From Nonomuraea candida (GTDB lineage Bacteria; Actinomycetota; Actinomycetes; Streptosporangiales; Streptosporangiaceae), in assembly GCF_000725485.1 (NCBI RefSeq), contig NZ_KL647031.1, positions 682,001-746,000 on the forward strand: a DNA stretch of 64,000 nucleotides, written 5' to 3'. A model generated the notes under the pieces. That model made no database searches. It saw nothing but the letters and a program-made list of their open reading frames with translations, and was not told where the DNA came from. This document shows, in pieces, positions 26,046 to 35,051 of the stretch; position 1 is the stretch's first letter; each line of letters begins with the position of its first letter. The position numbers were made by a program, and so were the translations under genes.

Positions 26046-26968
26046 TTCTTCCTGGTCGCGACCCGATGGGCGGGCCGGTGGGTGGCGGCCGGGACGGCGC
26101 CGGCGGCGACGGGCTCGGGGGCGCGCAGCCCGCGCAGCTCGGCGACCTCCTTGCGCAGCTCGGCGAGCTCGTCCAGGATCTGCCGTGTATGGGCCGTGCC
26201 GTCCTCCAGGATCTGCCGCGTGTGCGCGGTGCTGTCCTGAAGGATCTGCCGGGTGTGAGCCGTGGTGCTGTCCTCCAGCGCGGCCCGCTCCTCGGCGTTC
26301 TCCTCGTCCATCGCGCTCACCACGACGGCGAGGAAGAGGTTGAGCACCACGAAGGTGCACACCAGGATGAAGATGGTGAAGAAGATCCAGGCCGTGGGGT
26401 GCCGGCTCATCACCTCCCTGGCGATGTTGCCCCAGTCGTCGCCCGTCATCGTCTGGTAGAGGGTGAACAGCGAGGTCGGCAGGGTGCCGAAGCGGTCGGG
26501 CGCGGTCTGGCCGTAGAGCTTGGTGGCCATGACGGCGGCCACGTACAACACCAGCGACAGCAGCACCACGATCGAGCTCATCCCGGGCATCGCGCGCAGC
26601 AGCGCCGAGACCACCCGCCGCAGGCTCGGCACGACCGACAGCAGCCGCAGCACCCGCAGGATGCGCAGGGCGCGCAGCACCGACAGCCCGCCGGTGGTGG
26701 AGGCGAAGGCCACGGCGACGATGAGGGTGTCGAAGATGTTCCACGGGTCGCGCAGGAAGGCGGTGCGCTCGACGTAGAGCTTGGCGAGCAGCTCGACGGT
26801 GAAGATGTAGAGCGCGACGTGGTCGACCACGGTCAGCAGGGCGCCGTGGCGCTCCACGACGGAGGGGAAGGTCTCCAGGCCGAGGGTGACCGCGTTGATC
26901 AGGATGACGCCGATGACGAACCGCTGGAAATGCCGGTGGGCGAGTACGGCGCGGGTGCGTTCACGCAC
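26021..26968 (-). CDS. Single-domain voltage-gated cation channel (BacNav superfamily) with TGDDW filter
   Basis: 315 residues, six transmembrane helices, expected to form a homotetramer. The S4 voltage sensor has Arg99, 102, 105 and 108 at three-residue spacing. The pore loop reads TLYQTMTGDDWGN, with TGDDW at 175-179, unlike the TLESWS of sodium-selective BacNav. Paired acids at this site favour calcium in engineered and eukaryotic relatives. After S6 a neck carries three exact 11-residue TAHTRQIL-containing repeats (236-265) leading into a short heptad coiled coil (LDELAELRKEVAELRG), then a basic tail. GTG start at 26968 after GAGGAG. Ion selectivity is an inference from the filter. Confidence 0.88.
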   Translation of the reverse strand: MRERTRAVLAHRHFQRFVIGVILINAVTLGLETFPSVVERHGALLTVVDHVALYIFTVELLAKLYVERTAFLRDPWNIFDTLIVAVAFASTTGGLSVLRALRILRVLRLLSVVPSLRRVVSALLRAMPGMSSIVVLLSLVLYVAAVMATKLYGQTAPDRFGTLPTSLFTLYQTMTGDDWGNIAREVMSRHPTAWIFFTIFILVCTFVVLNLFLAVVVSAMDEENAEERAALEDSTTAHTRQILQDSTAHTRQILEDGTAHTRQILDELAELRKEVAELRGLRAPEPVAAGAVPAATHRPAHRVATRKKARGKRSR

Positions 26969-26988
26969 GGGGGCAGGCTCCTCGGGGG

Positions 26989-27047
26989 TTGATCATATGC
27001 CCTACCATGATGACGCATGATGATCAAGAGGGAGACTGTGGTATAAA
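26989..27047. promoter_or_regulatory. Divergent promoter region with ATGATGA repeats
   Basis: TTGATCAT (26989-26996) and ATGATCAA (27020-27027) form an 8-bp inverted repeat; ATGATGA occurs at 27007 and 27017, one helical turn apart. TATAAA at 27042-27047 is a plausible -10 for the small membrane protein gene at 27086. Confidence 0.4.
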
Positions 27048-27085
27048 GCCCACCTGACTTGTCCACGTGAGGGGGCCGCGCGCGC

Positions 27086-27403
27086 ATGTCCTATCCCCAC
27101 CAGGGGCCCGGTTACTACGGGCCGCCGCCGCAGAGCCACCCCAACGGCACGACCATCCTCGTGCTGGGCATCCTGAGCCTGGTGGTCTGCCAGATCATCG
27201 GCCCCTTCGCCTGGTCGATGGGCAACAAGGCGCTGCGCGAGATCGACGAGAGCGGCTACTACTACGAGAACCGCGGCCACATCCAGGCCGGGCGCATCTG
27301 CGGCATCATCTCCACCGTGCTGATGATCATCAGCTTCGGTCTGATGGCGCTCATCTTCGGCGTCGGCATCATCGGCGGCGCCTTCACCAGCACCAGCTAC
27401 TGA
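27086..27403 (+). CDS. DUF4190-like small membrane protein
   Basis: 105 residues: a Tyr/Pro/Gly-rich cytoplasmic start (MSYPHQGPGYYGPPP), then two hydrophobic helices (TILVLGILSLVVCQIIGPF and GIISTVLMIISFGLMALIF) flanking a polar loop with GNKALREIDESG. This layout is typical of DUF4190 proteins in actinobacteria. Function unknown. It is transcribed away from the ion channel and is followed 20 bp later by the end of a TetR gene on the other strand. Confidence 0.8.
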   Translation: MSYPHQGPGYYGPPPQSHPNGTTILVLGILSLVVCQIIGPFAWSMGNKALREIDESGYYYENRGHIQAGRICGIISTVLMIISFGLMALIFGVGIIGGAFTSTSY

Positions 27404-27423
27404 CCGCCCCCCGCCCCGGCCGG

Positions 27424-28074
27424 TCACCCGTCATCGGCCGCCGGGCGGGCGCCGTAGTCGCCCAGGCCGGACTCCAGCAGGTCGAAGGCCCGTTCCGCCT
27501 GCTCCCGCAGTGACGGCGCGATGCGCTCCCACGGCTCGCCCGCCAGCATCCGGGCCAGCGCGTGGTCGCTCAGGATGCGCGTGGTGGCGAGGATCTGCGC
27601 GGCGGCGATCCCCGGGGTGAGGTCGCCGGGCCCGGCGCCGAGCTCGCCGGCCAGCGCCCGCGCCAGCCCCTCCTCCCGCGCCACCGCGATCTCGCGCAGC
27701 CGGGCCACCAGCGCCGGGCTGGCGTTGACGACGCCGGTGAACACGTCGCTGCCCTCGTTGAGCCCGTACCGCCAGTCGCGCGTGTCGATCGCGTCGAGGT
27801 AGTCGCGCCGGAACGCGCGCACCACGCCCTCTCCCGGCGCGCGCTCGCGCAGCACCCGCTGCGGCAGGTCCACCGCCAGCTCCTGCCGGTCGGCGAACAG
27901 GTCCTCCTTGGTCCCGAAGTAGTTGAAGACCGTGTTGACCGACACGTCGGCGGCCTGCGCGATCTCGGCCACGGTCACGTTGTCGAACCCCCGGGCGATG
28001 AACAGGCCCGTCGCGATGTCCGAGATCCGCTGCCTGGTCTCGCGCTTCTTCCGCTCCCGCAGCCCTTCGTGCAT
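27424..28074 (-). CDS. TetR-family regulator of the adjacent ABC exporter
   Basis: 216 residues with an N-terminal HTH (VTVAEIAQAADVSVNTVFNYF, about 35-55) and a helical ligand domain. ATG at 28074 starts the conserved part; an in-frame GTG at 28107 would add 11 residues and overlap the operator. Divergent from the DrrAB-like exporter at 28141, with direct repeats between them. Likely drug-responsive repressor of that exporter. Confidence 0.9.
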   Translation of the reverse strand: MHEGLRERKKRETRQRISDIATGLFIARGFDNVTVAEIAQAADVSVNTVFNYFGTKEDLFADRQELAVDLPQRVLRERAPGEGVVRAFRRDYLDAIDTRDWRYGLNEGSDVFTGVVNASPALVARLREIAVAREEGLARALAGELGAGPGDLTPGIAAAQILATTRILSDHALARMLAGEPWERIAPSLREQAERAFDLLESGLGDYGARPAADDG

Positions 28075-28087
28075 GCCGTCATCGTAC

Positions 28088-28119
28088 CAAGTTTGCAGTG
28101 ACACCAAATTTGTGGTTAC
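28088..28119. promoter_or_regulatory. 17-bp-spaced direct repeats in the tetR/ABC promoter
   Basis: CAAGTTTGCAGTGAC (28088-28102) and CAAATTTGTGGTTAC (28105-28119) share 11 of 15 bases in direct orientation. The AT-rich stretch between the TetR start and the exporter start must hold both promoters. Candidate TetR binding region. Confidence 0.4.
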
Positions 28120-28140
28120 TTAAAGTTTGGAGGCGATGAA

Positions 28141-28901
<761 letters not shown>

Positions 28902-28902
<1 letters not shown>

Positions 28903-29627
28903 TGCTGCGCGACACCTGGGTGATCTTCCGTCACGACCTCGACGTCACGCTGCGGGCGAAGGTCGCCCTCGTCTTCGGCGTGATCCAGCCGATGCTGTTC
29001 CTGGTGCTGTTCGGGCCGATCTTCACCGCGATCGGCACCTGGGAGACGCTGGTGCCCGGCCTGATCGTCCAGCTCGGGCTGATGAGCACGGGCATGGCCG
29101 GGTTCGGCGTGGTCTTCGACAAGCGCACGGGCGTGCTGGAGCGCATGCGCGTCACCCCGGCCAGCCGCCTGGCGCTGCTGCTCGGGCGGGTGCTCAACAA
29201 CGTCGTCACGCTCGCCGCGCAGACGGCGCTGCTCGTCCTGGCGGCCTTCGCGCTGGGCCTGCGCGCCCCCGCGCCGGGGCTGGCCGCCGGGTTCGCGCTG
29301 GTCGCGGTGGTCGGGGCGGGCCTGGCGGCGCTGTCGTACGCGATCGCGCTGACCATGAACGAGCAGCTCTTCCCGCCGGTGATGTCCACGGCCGTGGTGC
29401 CGCTGGTCCTGCTGTCCGGCGCGTTCCTGCCGATGTCGATGGCGCCGGGCTGGCTCGACGCCCTGTCCCGGATCAGCCCGTTCACGTACGTGCTGGAGGC
29501 CCTGCGCGAGCTGTTCCACGGCCGCTACCTGACCGGCACCGTCGCGGCCGGCGTGGCGGTGGCCGTGCTCTTCGCGGCGGCCGGCCTGGCGATCGGCACC
29601 CGCGTCTACAACCGCGAGCACGCCTAG
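28902..29627 (+). CDS. ABC-2 type permease (DrrB-like)
   Basis: 241 residues with six predicted membrane helices; the EVLERMRVTPASRLALLLGR cytoplasmic segment (within GVLERMRVTPA) and the late PFTYVLEALRELFHGR are typical of DrrB/NodJ-type exporters. Forms the membrane channel for the ATPase encoded just upstream, with which it is translationally coupled. Substrate unknown; control by the divergent TetR suggests a toxic compound. Confidence 0.9.
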
Positions 29628-29686
29628 CACAAGGTCCGCCGGTGGGCCGGCGTCAGGTGGAGGGGGCGCCGGGCGGGGGACCGGTG

Positions 29687-31051
29687 TCAGGCGGCGCTCC
29701 TGTCCCGGCGTTCCAGGGCGGCGATGAGGCCGGCCGGGTCCACCGTCCCGTAGCCGTAGTCGTAGTCGAACCCGACCTCGCTGCGGTCCTCCGCCGTCCG
29801 CCGCACCAGCGCCCGCAACTGGCCGGGCGTCAGCCTGCCGGCGGGCCAGCGGGTGCGCACGGCCGCCACGATCCCGGCGGCCACCGGCGCCGCCGCCGAC
29901 GTGCCCGAGTCGGGCTCGCCCCGGCCGAACGCCCCCGACCCGGAGAAGTGCGTGTACGCGCAGACGTCGGGCTTGCGCGCGGTCAGCCGCCCCGGCCCCT
30001 GGGAGGAGTAGCCCACCCGCTCGCCGTTGACGTCCACGCCGCCCACCGACAGCGCCTTGGGATGGGAGTTGGCTCCCACGATGGGCCGGCCGGGGTAGGC
30101 GCAGCGGCTGTCGGCGCACTCGCGCCCGCAGTTGCCGGCCGCGAACAGCACGTCGGCCCCCGCCTTGTCGAGCGCGGCCACCATGAGGTTGAACGGATGC
30201 GCCGCGTTGTCGGAGTAGTTGCCCGGATGCCCGACGGGGAAGTCCCACTCCGGCGAGAACGACCCCCACGAGTTGTTGACCACCAGCGCCCTGGAGGCGG
30301 CCGGCTGGGCGTCGAGCACGCCGCGCAGGTGCGCGAAGGCCGCCACCGCGTCCGACAGCAGCCCGTCCATCGCCGAGCCGCCGGGCCGGGTGGACAGCAG
30401 CAGCGGGATGTCGATCAGCGTGGCCTGCGGGGCGGCGATGAGCGCGTCGAACGCGCACATCGTCCCGTGGCCGACCTCGAACTGGCCCGGCCCGCCCCGC
30501 ACGCCCGACGGGCTCCAGCTCCGCCCGGCGTCCACGGTGACGCCCCTGCCCAGCCGCCTGGCGGTGTGCGCGGCGTTGATCCCGGTGTCCAGCACGGCCA
30601 GCGCCACGCCGTCGCCGTCGAGCCCTTCCGCGTGCAGCCCCGCCACGTTCAGCAGCCGCTCCACGTCGTGCCAGTCGCCGGTGGGCGGGTCGCCGGGGCA
30701 GGCCGGGGCGGACTCGATGACGGGGTCGGCGAAGACCCCCACCACGTCGGGCCGCAGCGCGGGCAGCAGCGCCATCCTGGCGGCCGGCTCGTCGTCCGAG
30801 ATGGTGCCCCTGACCAGCACGGAGGCGTCCTCGGCGGCGAGGGAGAAGTCGAGCGGCTGGTTGAGCGAGAGCGGGTCGCCGCCCGCGGGCGGGACGGGCC
30901 GCGGCAGGGCCACGGGCGGGTAGGCCGGGTCGAGCTCGACGCCGGGCAGGCCGTCGGCCACGTCGGCGACGGTGGCGGTGCGGCCGGGGTCGGTCACGGC
31001 CGCGACCAGATCGGGAGAGGGACGAAGCTGGATGAGAATCCGCATGGTCAT
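29687..31051 (-). CDS. S8 subtilisin-like serine protease, no signal peptide
   Basis: About 454 residues. The triad is visible: Asp in VLDTGIN, His in GHGTMCA, Ser in SGTSAAAPVAAG, with the oxyanion Asn in AAGN. The N-terminal 120 residues form a non-catalytic domain. There is no export signal, so the protease is probably cytoplasmic or released by lysis. Four cysteines cluster near GNCGRECADSRCAY, possibly a metal or disulfide site. Several starts are close together (31045, 31051, 31054) and none has a good ribosome-binding site. Convergent with the ABC permease. Role unknown. Confidence 0.88.
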   Translation of the reverse strand: MTMRILIQLRPSPDLVAAVTDPGRTATVADVADGLPGVELDPAYPPVALPRPVPPAGGDPLSLNQPLDFSLAAEDASVLVRGTISDDEPAARMALLPALRPDVVGVFADPVIESAPACPGDPPTGDWHDVERLLNVAGLHAEGLDGDGVALAVLDTGINAAHTARRLGRGVTVDAGRSWSPSGVRGGPGQFEVGHGTMCAFDALIAAPQATLIDIPLLLSTRPGGSAMDGLLSDAVAAFAHLRGVLDAQPAASRALVVNNSWGSFSPEWDFPVGHPGNYSDNAAHPFNLMVAALDKAGADVLFAAGNCGRECADSRCAYPGRPIVGANSHPKALSVGGVDVNGERVGYSSQGPGRLTARKPDVCAYTHFSGSGAFGRGEPDSGTSAAAPVAAGIVAAVRTRWPAGRLTPGQLRALVRRTAEDRSEVGFDYDYGYGTVDPAGLIAALERRDRSAA

Positions 31052-31233
31052 CACCGGGAGGGGTTTGTGGAGTGAAACGAACCTCCCAACATTCCTTCAT
31101 CCGTCCCGGCTCGTCCAGCACATCCGAGGGGGTTTTGACCTGCGAAAACTCTCTAATCAGGGCGAAGCGGACGACATTTGTTCTGGGACGTCAGGCTTCC
31201 TTGTTTTCGGTCTGTTCACTACGGTGAGGCGTT

Positions 31234-33273
31234 ATGACGCTCCAGGCGCAAAAGCCGGTTGACGACGGAGAAAAGGCACACTGGCTGGCGGTGCGACCGA
31301 GGCTCGTCCTCGCCAGCGCGTTCATGCTCTTCCTCGAGCTGGCGCTGATCCGGTGGACCGGGTCCAACATCGTCCATCTCAGCTATTTCACCAATTTCGT
31401 GCTGCTCGGCTCGTTCCTCGGCATCGGGCTGGGCTTCCTGCGCGTGGGGCGTTCGCGGCGGCAGCCGTTCTACTCGCCCGTCGTCCTGGCGGTGCTGGTC
31501 ATCGTCGTGCTGACCTTCCCCGTCACCGTGGACAGGAACACCGAGGGCGTCCTGTACTGGACGAGCCTGTCCACCAGCGGCCCGCCCGCGTGGGCGATCC
31601 TGCCGGTGATCTTCTGCGCGGCGGCGGTCGTGCTCATGGGGCCGGCCGAGCTGGTCGGGCGCTGCTTCCCCGAGCTGCCGCGCCTGGAGGCCTACCGCTA
31701 CGACCTCATCGGCAGCCTGACCGGCATCGCGGCGTTCACGGCGCTGTCGTTCCTGAGCGCGCCGCCGGTGTTCTGGGGCGTCATCGTGGCGGTCTGCTAC
31801 GGCCTGCTCCTGCTGCCCAACCCCCGCGTCCTGTACGCCGGGCTGGTGGTCGTGCCGTCCCTGGCCGTGGTCGGGCTGCTGCTGGCCGAGACGCTCACCG
31901 CGGGGGCGATCTGGTCGCCGTACTACAAGGTCACCACCAAGCAGCTCCAGCAGCTCGGCGTCCCCGTCACCGACATCGCGGTCAACGGCATCCCGCACCA
32001 GCAGGCCGTGCCCGCCACCGCCCGGCTGCAGTGGGAGGCGCAGTACGGCCTGCCGTACGACCGCACCACCAAACCGCCCAAAGACGTGCTCATCGTCGGC
32101 GCCGGCAGCGGCACCGACGTGGCGATCGCCCTGTCCAAGGGCGCCCAGCGGGTGGACGCCGTCGAGATCGACCCCAAGCTGCGCGAGCTCGGCGGCTCGG
32201 TCCACCCCGACAGGCCCTACGACGACCCCCGCGTCACCACCCACGTCACCGACGGCCGCGCCTTCCTGGAGCGCACCGACAGCAAGTACGACCTGATCCT
32301 GTTCGCCCTGCCCGACTCGCTCACCCTCGTCTCCGGGGCCAGCTCGCTGCGCCTGGAGAGCTACCTGTTCACCGAGGAGGCCATGCGGGCGGCCCGCGAC
32401 CACCTGCGGCCGGGCGGCACGTTCTCGATGTACAACTACTACCGCGAGAGCTGGCTCGTCGACCGCCTGGCCTCGACCATGCAGCGCGCCTTCGGCCACA
32501 AGCCGTGCGTCGACGTGGTCAGCACGGCCGGGCAGCAGGCCGTCATCACCGCCGGCCTGGCCCCCGCCGACCAGCGCTGCGCCACCGAGTGGCCGGGCGC
32601 GGCGGCCGGCACGCCCCCGCCCGCCGGCGACGACCGGCCCTTCCTCTACCTCAAGGACGCCACGATCCCGCCGATCTACGTCATCACGCTCGGCCTGATC
32701 CTCATCGTGAGCCTGCTCGCGGTGCGCGCGGTGGCCGGGCCGTACCGGCGGATGCGCCCCTACGCGGACCTGTTCCTGCTGGGCGTGGCGTTCATGCTGC
32801 TGGAGACCAAGAGCGTGACCGGCTTCGCGCTGCTGTTCGGTACCACGTGGGTGGTCAACGCGATCGTCTTCGCCGGCGTGCTGGTCGCGGTGCTCGCCGC
32901 CGTCGAGGTGACCCGCCGCTTCCGCACCCCGCCCCTGCCCGTCATGTACGGCGTGCTCCTCGCCGGCCTGCTGCTGGCCTGGCTGGTGCCGAACGAGTGG
33001 CTGCTGTCGCTCCCGCTGCCGCTGCGCGCGGTGGCGGCCGTGACGGTGGCGTTCCTGCCGATCTTCGCCGCGAACGTGGTGTTCGCCAAGCGCTTCGCCG
33101 AGACCGCCGACGCCACCACCTCCTTCGGCGCCAACCTGCTGGGCGCCATGGTCGGCGGCTGCCTGGAGTACGTCGCCCTGGTGATCGGCTACCAGGGCCT
33201 GCTCGTCGTCGCGGCCCTGCTCTACGTCGGCGCCTTCCTGCTGCTGCCGAGGAAGAACTCGGTGCCGGCGTGA
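31234..33273 (+). CDS. Membrane-embedded spermidine synthase-like protein
   Basis: 679 residues. About six membrane helices, then a Rossmann methyltransferase-like domain of the spermidine/spermine synthase family (VLIVGAGSGTDVAIAL, VDAVEIDPKLRELG, DGRAFLERTDSKYDLILF), then about seven more helices with VAFMLLETKSVTGFALLFG. By family the soluble domain would transfer aminopropyl groups, but many membrane-flanked members have no proven activity. An acid in the DxRxFL segment is kept. It stands alone; the next gene is 253 bp away. Repeats of the type GTGACCGTGCCGGC lie at and just after its stop. Confidence 0.82.
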   Translation: MTLQAQKPVDDGEKAHWLAVRPRLVLASAFMLFLELALIRWTGSNIVHLSYFTNFVLLGSFLGIGLGFLRVGRSRRQPFYSPVVLAVLVIVVLTFPVTVDRNTEGVLYWTSLSTSGPPAWAILPVIFCAAAVVLMGPAELVGRCFPELPRLEAYRYDLIGSLTGIAAFTALSFLSAPPVFWGVIVAVCYGLLLLPNPRVLYAGLVVVPSLAVVGLLLAETLTAGAIWSPYYKVTTKQLQQLGVPVTDIAVNGIPHQQAVPATARLQWEAQYGLPYDRTTKPPKDVLIVGAGSGTDVAIALSKGAQRVDAVEIDPKLRELGGSVHPDRPYDDPRVTTHVTDGRAFLERTDSKYDLILFALPDSLTLVSGASSLRLESYLFTEEAMRAARDHLRPGGTFSMYNYYRESWLVDRLASTMQRAFGHKPCVDVVSTAGQQAVITAGLAPADQRCATEWPGAAAGTPPPAGDDRPFLYLKDATIPPIYVITLGLILIVSLLAVRAVAGPYRRMRPYADLFLLGVAFMLLETKSVTGFALLFGTTWVVNAIVFAGVLVAVLAAVEVTRRFRTPPLPVMYGVLLAGLLLAWLVPNEWLLSLPLPLRAVAAVTVAFLPIFAANVVFAKRFAETADATTSFGANLLGAMVGGCLEYVALVIGYQGLLVVAALLYVGAFLLLPRKNSVPA

Positions 33274-33526
33274 CCGTGCCGGCGTGACCGTGCCAGAAAT
33301 ACGGAAGGGCATTTCCGAAATCTTCTCAGTAATGCCTTGACCGAGGGTCAGATGAACGGTTTCCGAATAAGGTTGATTTGTCGGAGACTGCGAGGTGAGG
33401 TAGAGATACCAGCCATGCCGTGATCGCGATGATCGTTCGGTAGCCGAAAAGGGAAATCCCGCCTTTCGAAATGGAGGTACGAGATCGGGGGTGACGTCCG
33501 GTAAACCCACGAGAAAAGGTGTCATC
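33274..33526. other. Intergenic region without a recognisable gene
   Basis: AT content is clearly higher than around it. I see a likely promoter zone for the next gene and the segment TTTCCGAAATCTTC with its neighbour GTTTCCGAATAAGG, two TTTCCGAA copies 50 bp apart. No RNA family or small ORF could be supported. Confidence 0.4.
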
Positions 33527-34867
33527 ATGGCGACACAAGGGGCAGCAAGGATTGATGTCGAGCTCGCCCTGCCGCAGGAGTCCGACCCGGTGCCCGCCGG
33601 CCGCGCCGAGCAGATCGCCGCGGTGCTCCCGAAGGGAGTGCTGTTCGCGACCCAGGCGCAGTCACCCGGCGGGCAGGCGCGGAAGCCGCAGGAGGAGTGG
33701 ACCCTCGCCTCCGCCTGGCCCCACCAGGGCCGCACCGCCACCGGAACCGCCGTCGTGCACTACGGCGCCGGCCACGACCGCCTGGTCAGGCCGATGATCT
33801 TCGCCGACGGCCTGGGCCACGGCCCCAGCGACCTGCCGGGGTTGTGGCACCGCCTCAACGCACCCTACCCGCCTCACCAGCAGTGCCTGCTGGACCAGCT
33901 CCTCGCTCAGGGCATCGACGTCGTGCTGCTCGGCTTCGGCGCCCGGCACACCCACATCCAGGCCAACGCCGGCGTGGCGGCCACCTGCATCCGCCGCGCG
34001 ATCGGCGCGCGGGCCGGCCACGCGCCGCTGATCGTCGGCGGCCTCGGCATGGGCGGGCTGATCGCCCGCTACGCGCTGGCGGAGATGGAGAGCCGCGGCG
34101 AGGACCACCAGACCGAGACGTACCTGTCCTACGACACGCCGCACAACGGCGCGTGGATCCCGCTCATCCTGCAGCAGCTCGCGCACTTCGCGGCCGGCCT
34201 GTCCCCGGCCGAACCCGTACAGACGGCCCTGATCACCAGTCCCGCCGCCCAGCAGCTCCTGTGGGCGTGGGTGGCCGACGGCCGCTACTCCGGCCCCGTG
34301 GCCACCGCCAGCCCGCTGCGCACCGAGTTCCTGGCGGATCTGCGCCGCGTCGGCTGGTTCCCCGTACGCCCGCGCAAGCTCGGCGTGGCCAACGGCGCCG
34401 CCGACGGCACCGGCAGGAACGTGCCGCCCGACGAGCCCGTGTTCGAGTGGAGCGCCCTGGGCGGCCTCGTCGGCGCGACCGTCCGCACCCAGCCGGACCG
34501 CGGCACCAACCGGCACGTCGGCGGCATGCGCGCGGTGCCGATGTGGGCCAGCAAGAGCTACACCAGCGACGTCCCGCCCTTCGACGGCGTGCCCGGCGGG
34601 ACCCTTCCCCTGTACGGCACGGTGGCCGACCGGCTCGGCGTGCCGATCGCGGCCAGGTACCGCTCGACCTGCTTCGTCCCGTCGGTGAGCGCCGTGGCCC
34701 TCCAGTACGACCCCCTGGACTGGACGGTGGACCTCTACACCGACATCACCTCCCTGTCGCCCGAGCAGAGCCAGCTCGACGACTTCCACTGCGACTCCCA
34801 CAACTCCGAGCACGGCGAGGTGACCGCCACGCTGGCGGAGTGGATCCTGGGACAGCTCGGCAAGTGA
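33527..34867 (+). CDS. Alpha/beta-hydrolase-fold protein lacking the nucleophile Ser
   Basis: 446 residues. The segment LIVGGLGMGGLIARYAL aligns with the nucleophile elbow of PGAP1/lipase-like hydrolases (normally GxSMGGL-ARYA), and TYLSYDTPHNGAWIPL is the usual following strand. The nucleophile position is Gly174 (codon GGC); one base change from AGC would explain it. A DxH-rich tail (DDFHCDSHNSEHGEV) is near the C-terminus. ATG at 33527 is chosen because AAAAGG precedes it. No signal peptide. Either a non-enzymatic member or one using another residue. Neighbours give no pathway. Confidence 0.7.
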   Translation: MATQGAARIDVELALPQESDPVPAGRAEQIAAVLPKGVLFATQAQSPGGQARKPQEEWTLASAWPHQGRTATGTAVVHYGAGHDRLVRPMIFADGLGHGPSDLPGLWHRLNAPYPPHQQCLLDQLLAQGIDVVLLGFGARHTHIQANAGVAATCIRRAIGARAGHAPLIVGGLGMGGLIARYALAEMESRGEDHQTETYLSYDTPHNGAWIPLILQQLAHFAAGLSPAEPVQTALITSPAAQQLLWAWVADGRYSGPVATASPLRTEFLADLRRVGWFPVRPRKLGVANGAADGTGRNVPPDEPVFEWSALGGLVGATVRTQPDRGTNRHVGGMRAVPMWASKSYTSDVPPFDGVPGGTLPLYGTVADRLGVPIAARYRSTCFVPSVSAVALQYDPLDWTVDLYTDITSLSPEQSQLDDFHCDSHNSEHGEVTATLAEWILGQLGK

Positions 34868-34881
34868 CGCCGGCCCGCCGG

Positions 34882-34945
34882 CCGGGACGGCGGGTGGCGG
34901 GCGAGGCGAGACCGGCCTCGCCCGCCGGCCCGCCACCCGTCCCGG
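34882..34945. terminator. Long compound hairpin between convergent genes
   Basis: CCGGGACGG pairs with CCGTCCCGG at the base, then GGGTGGCGGG with CCCGCCACCC and GCGAGGC with GCCTCGC inside. It begins 15 bp after the hydrolase stop and faces the LCP gene end. Confidence 0.7.
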
Positions 34946-35051
34946 ACGGGCGGTCCGGGCCGATGACCTGGGCGGGCGAGCCGGGCGGCGGCTCGCCACC
35001 CGGCCTTGGCAGGCGGTCCGAGGCGCGTCCTGGGCGGGTGGCCGGATGCGG

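Noticed and set aside
33326..33538. 70-residue minus-strand frame in the gap before the hydrolase-fold gene
   Set aside because: Overlaps the start of the real gene, has no ribosome-binding site and no family resemblance.
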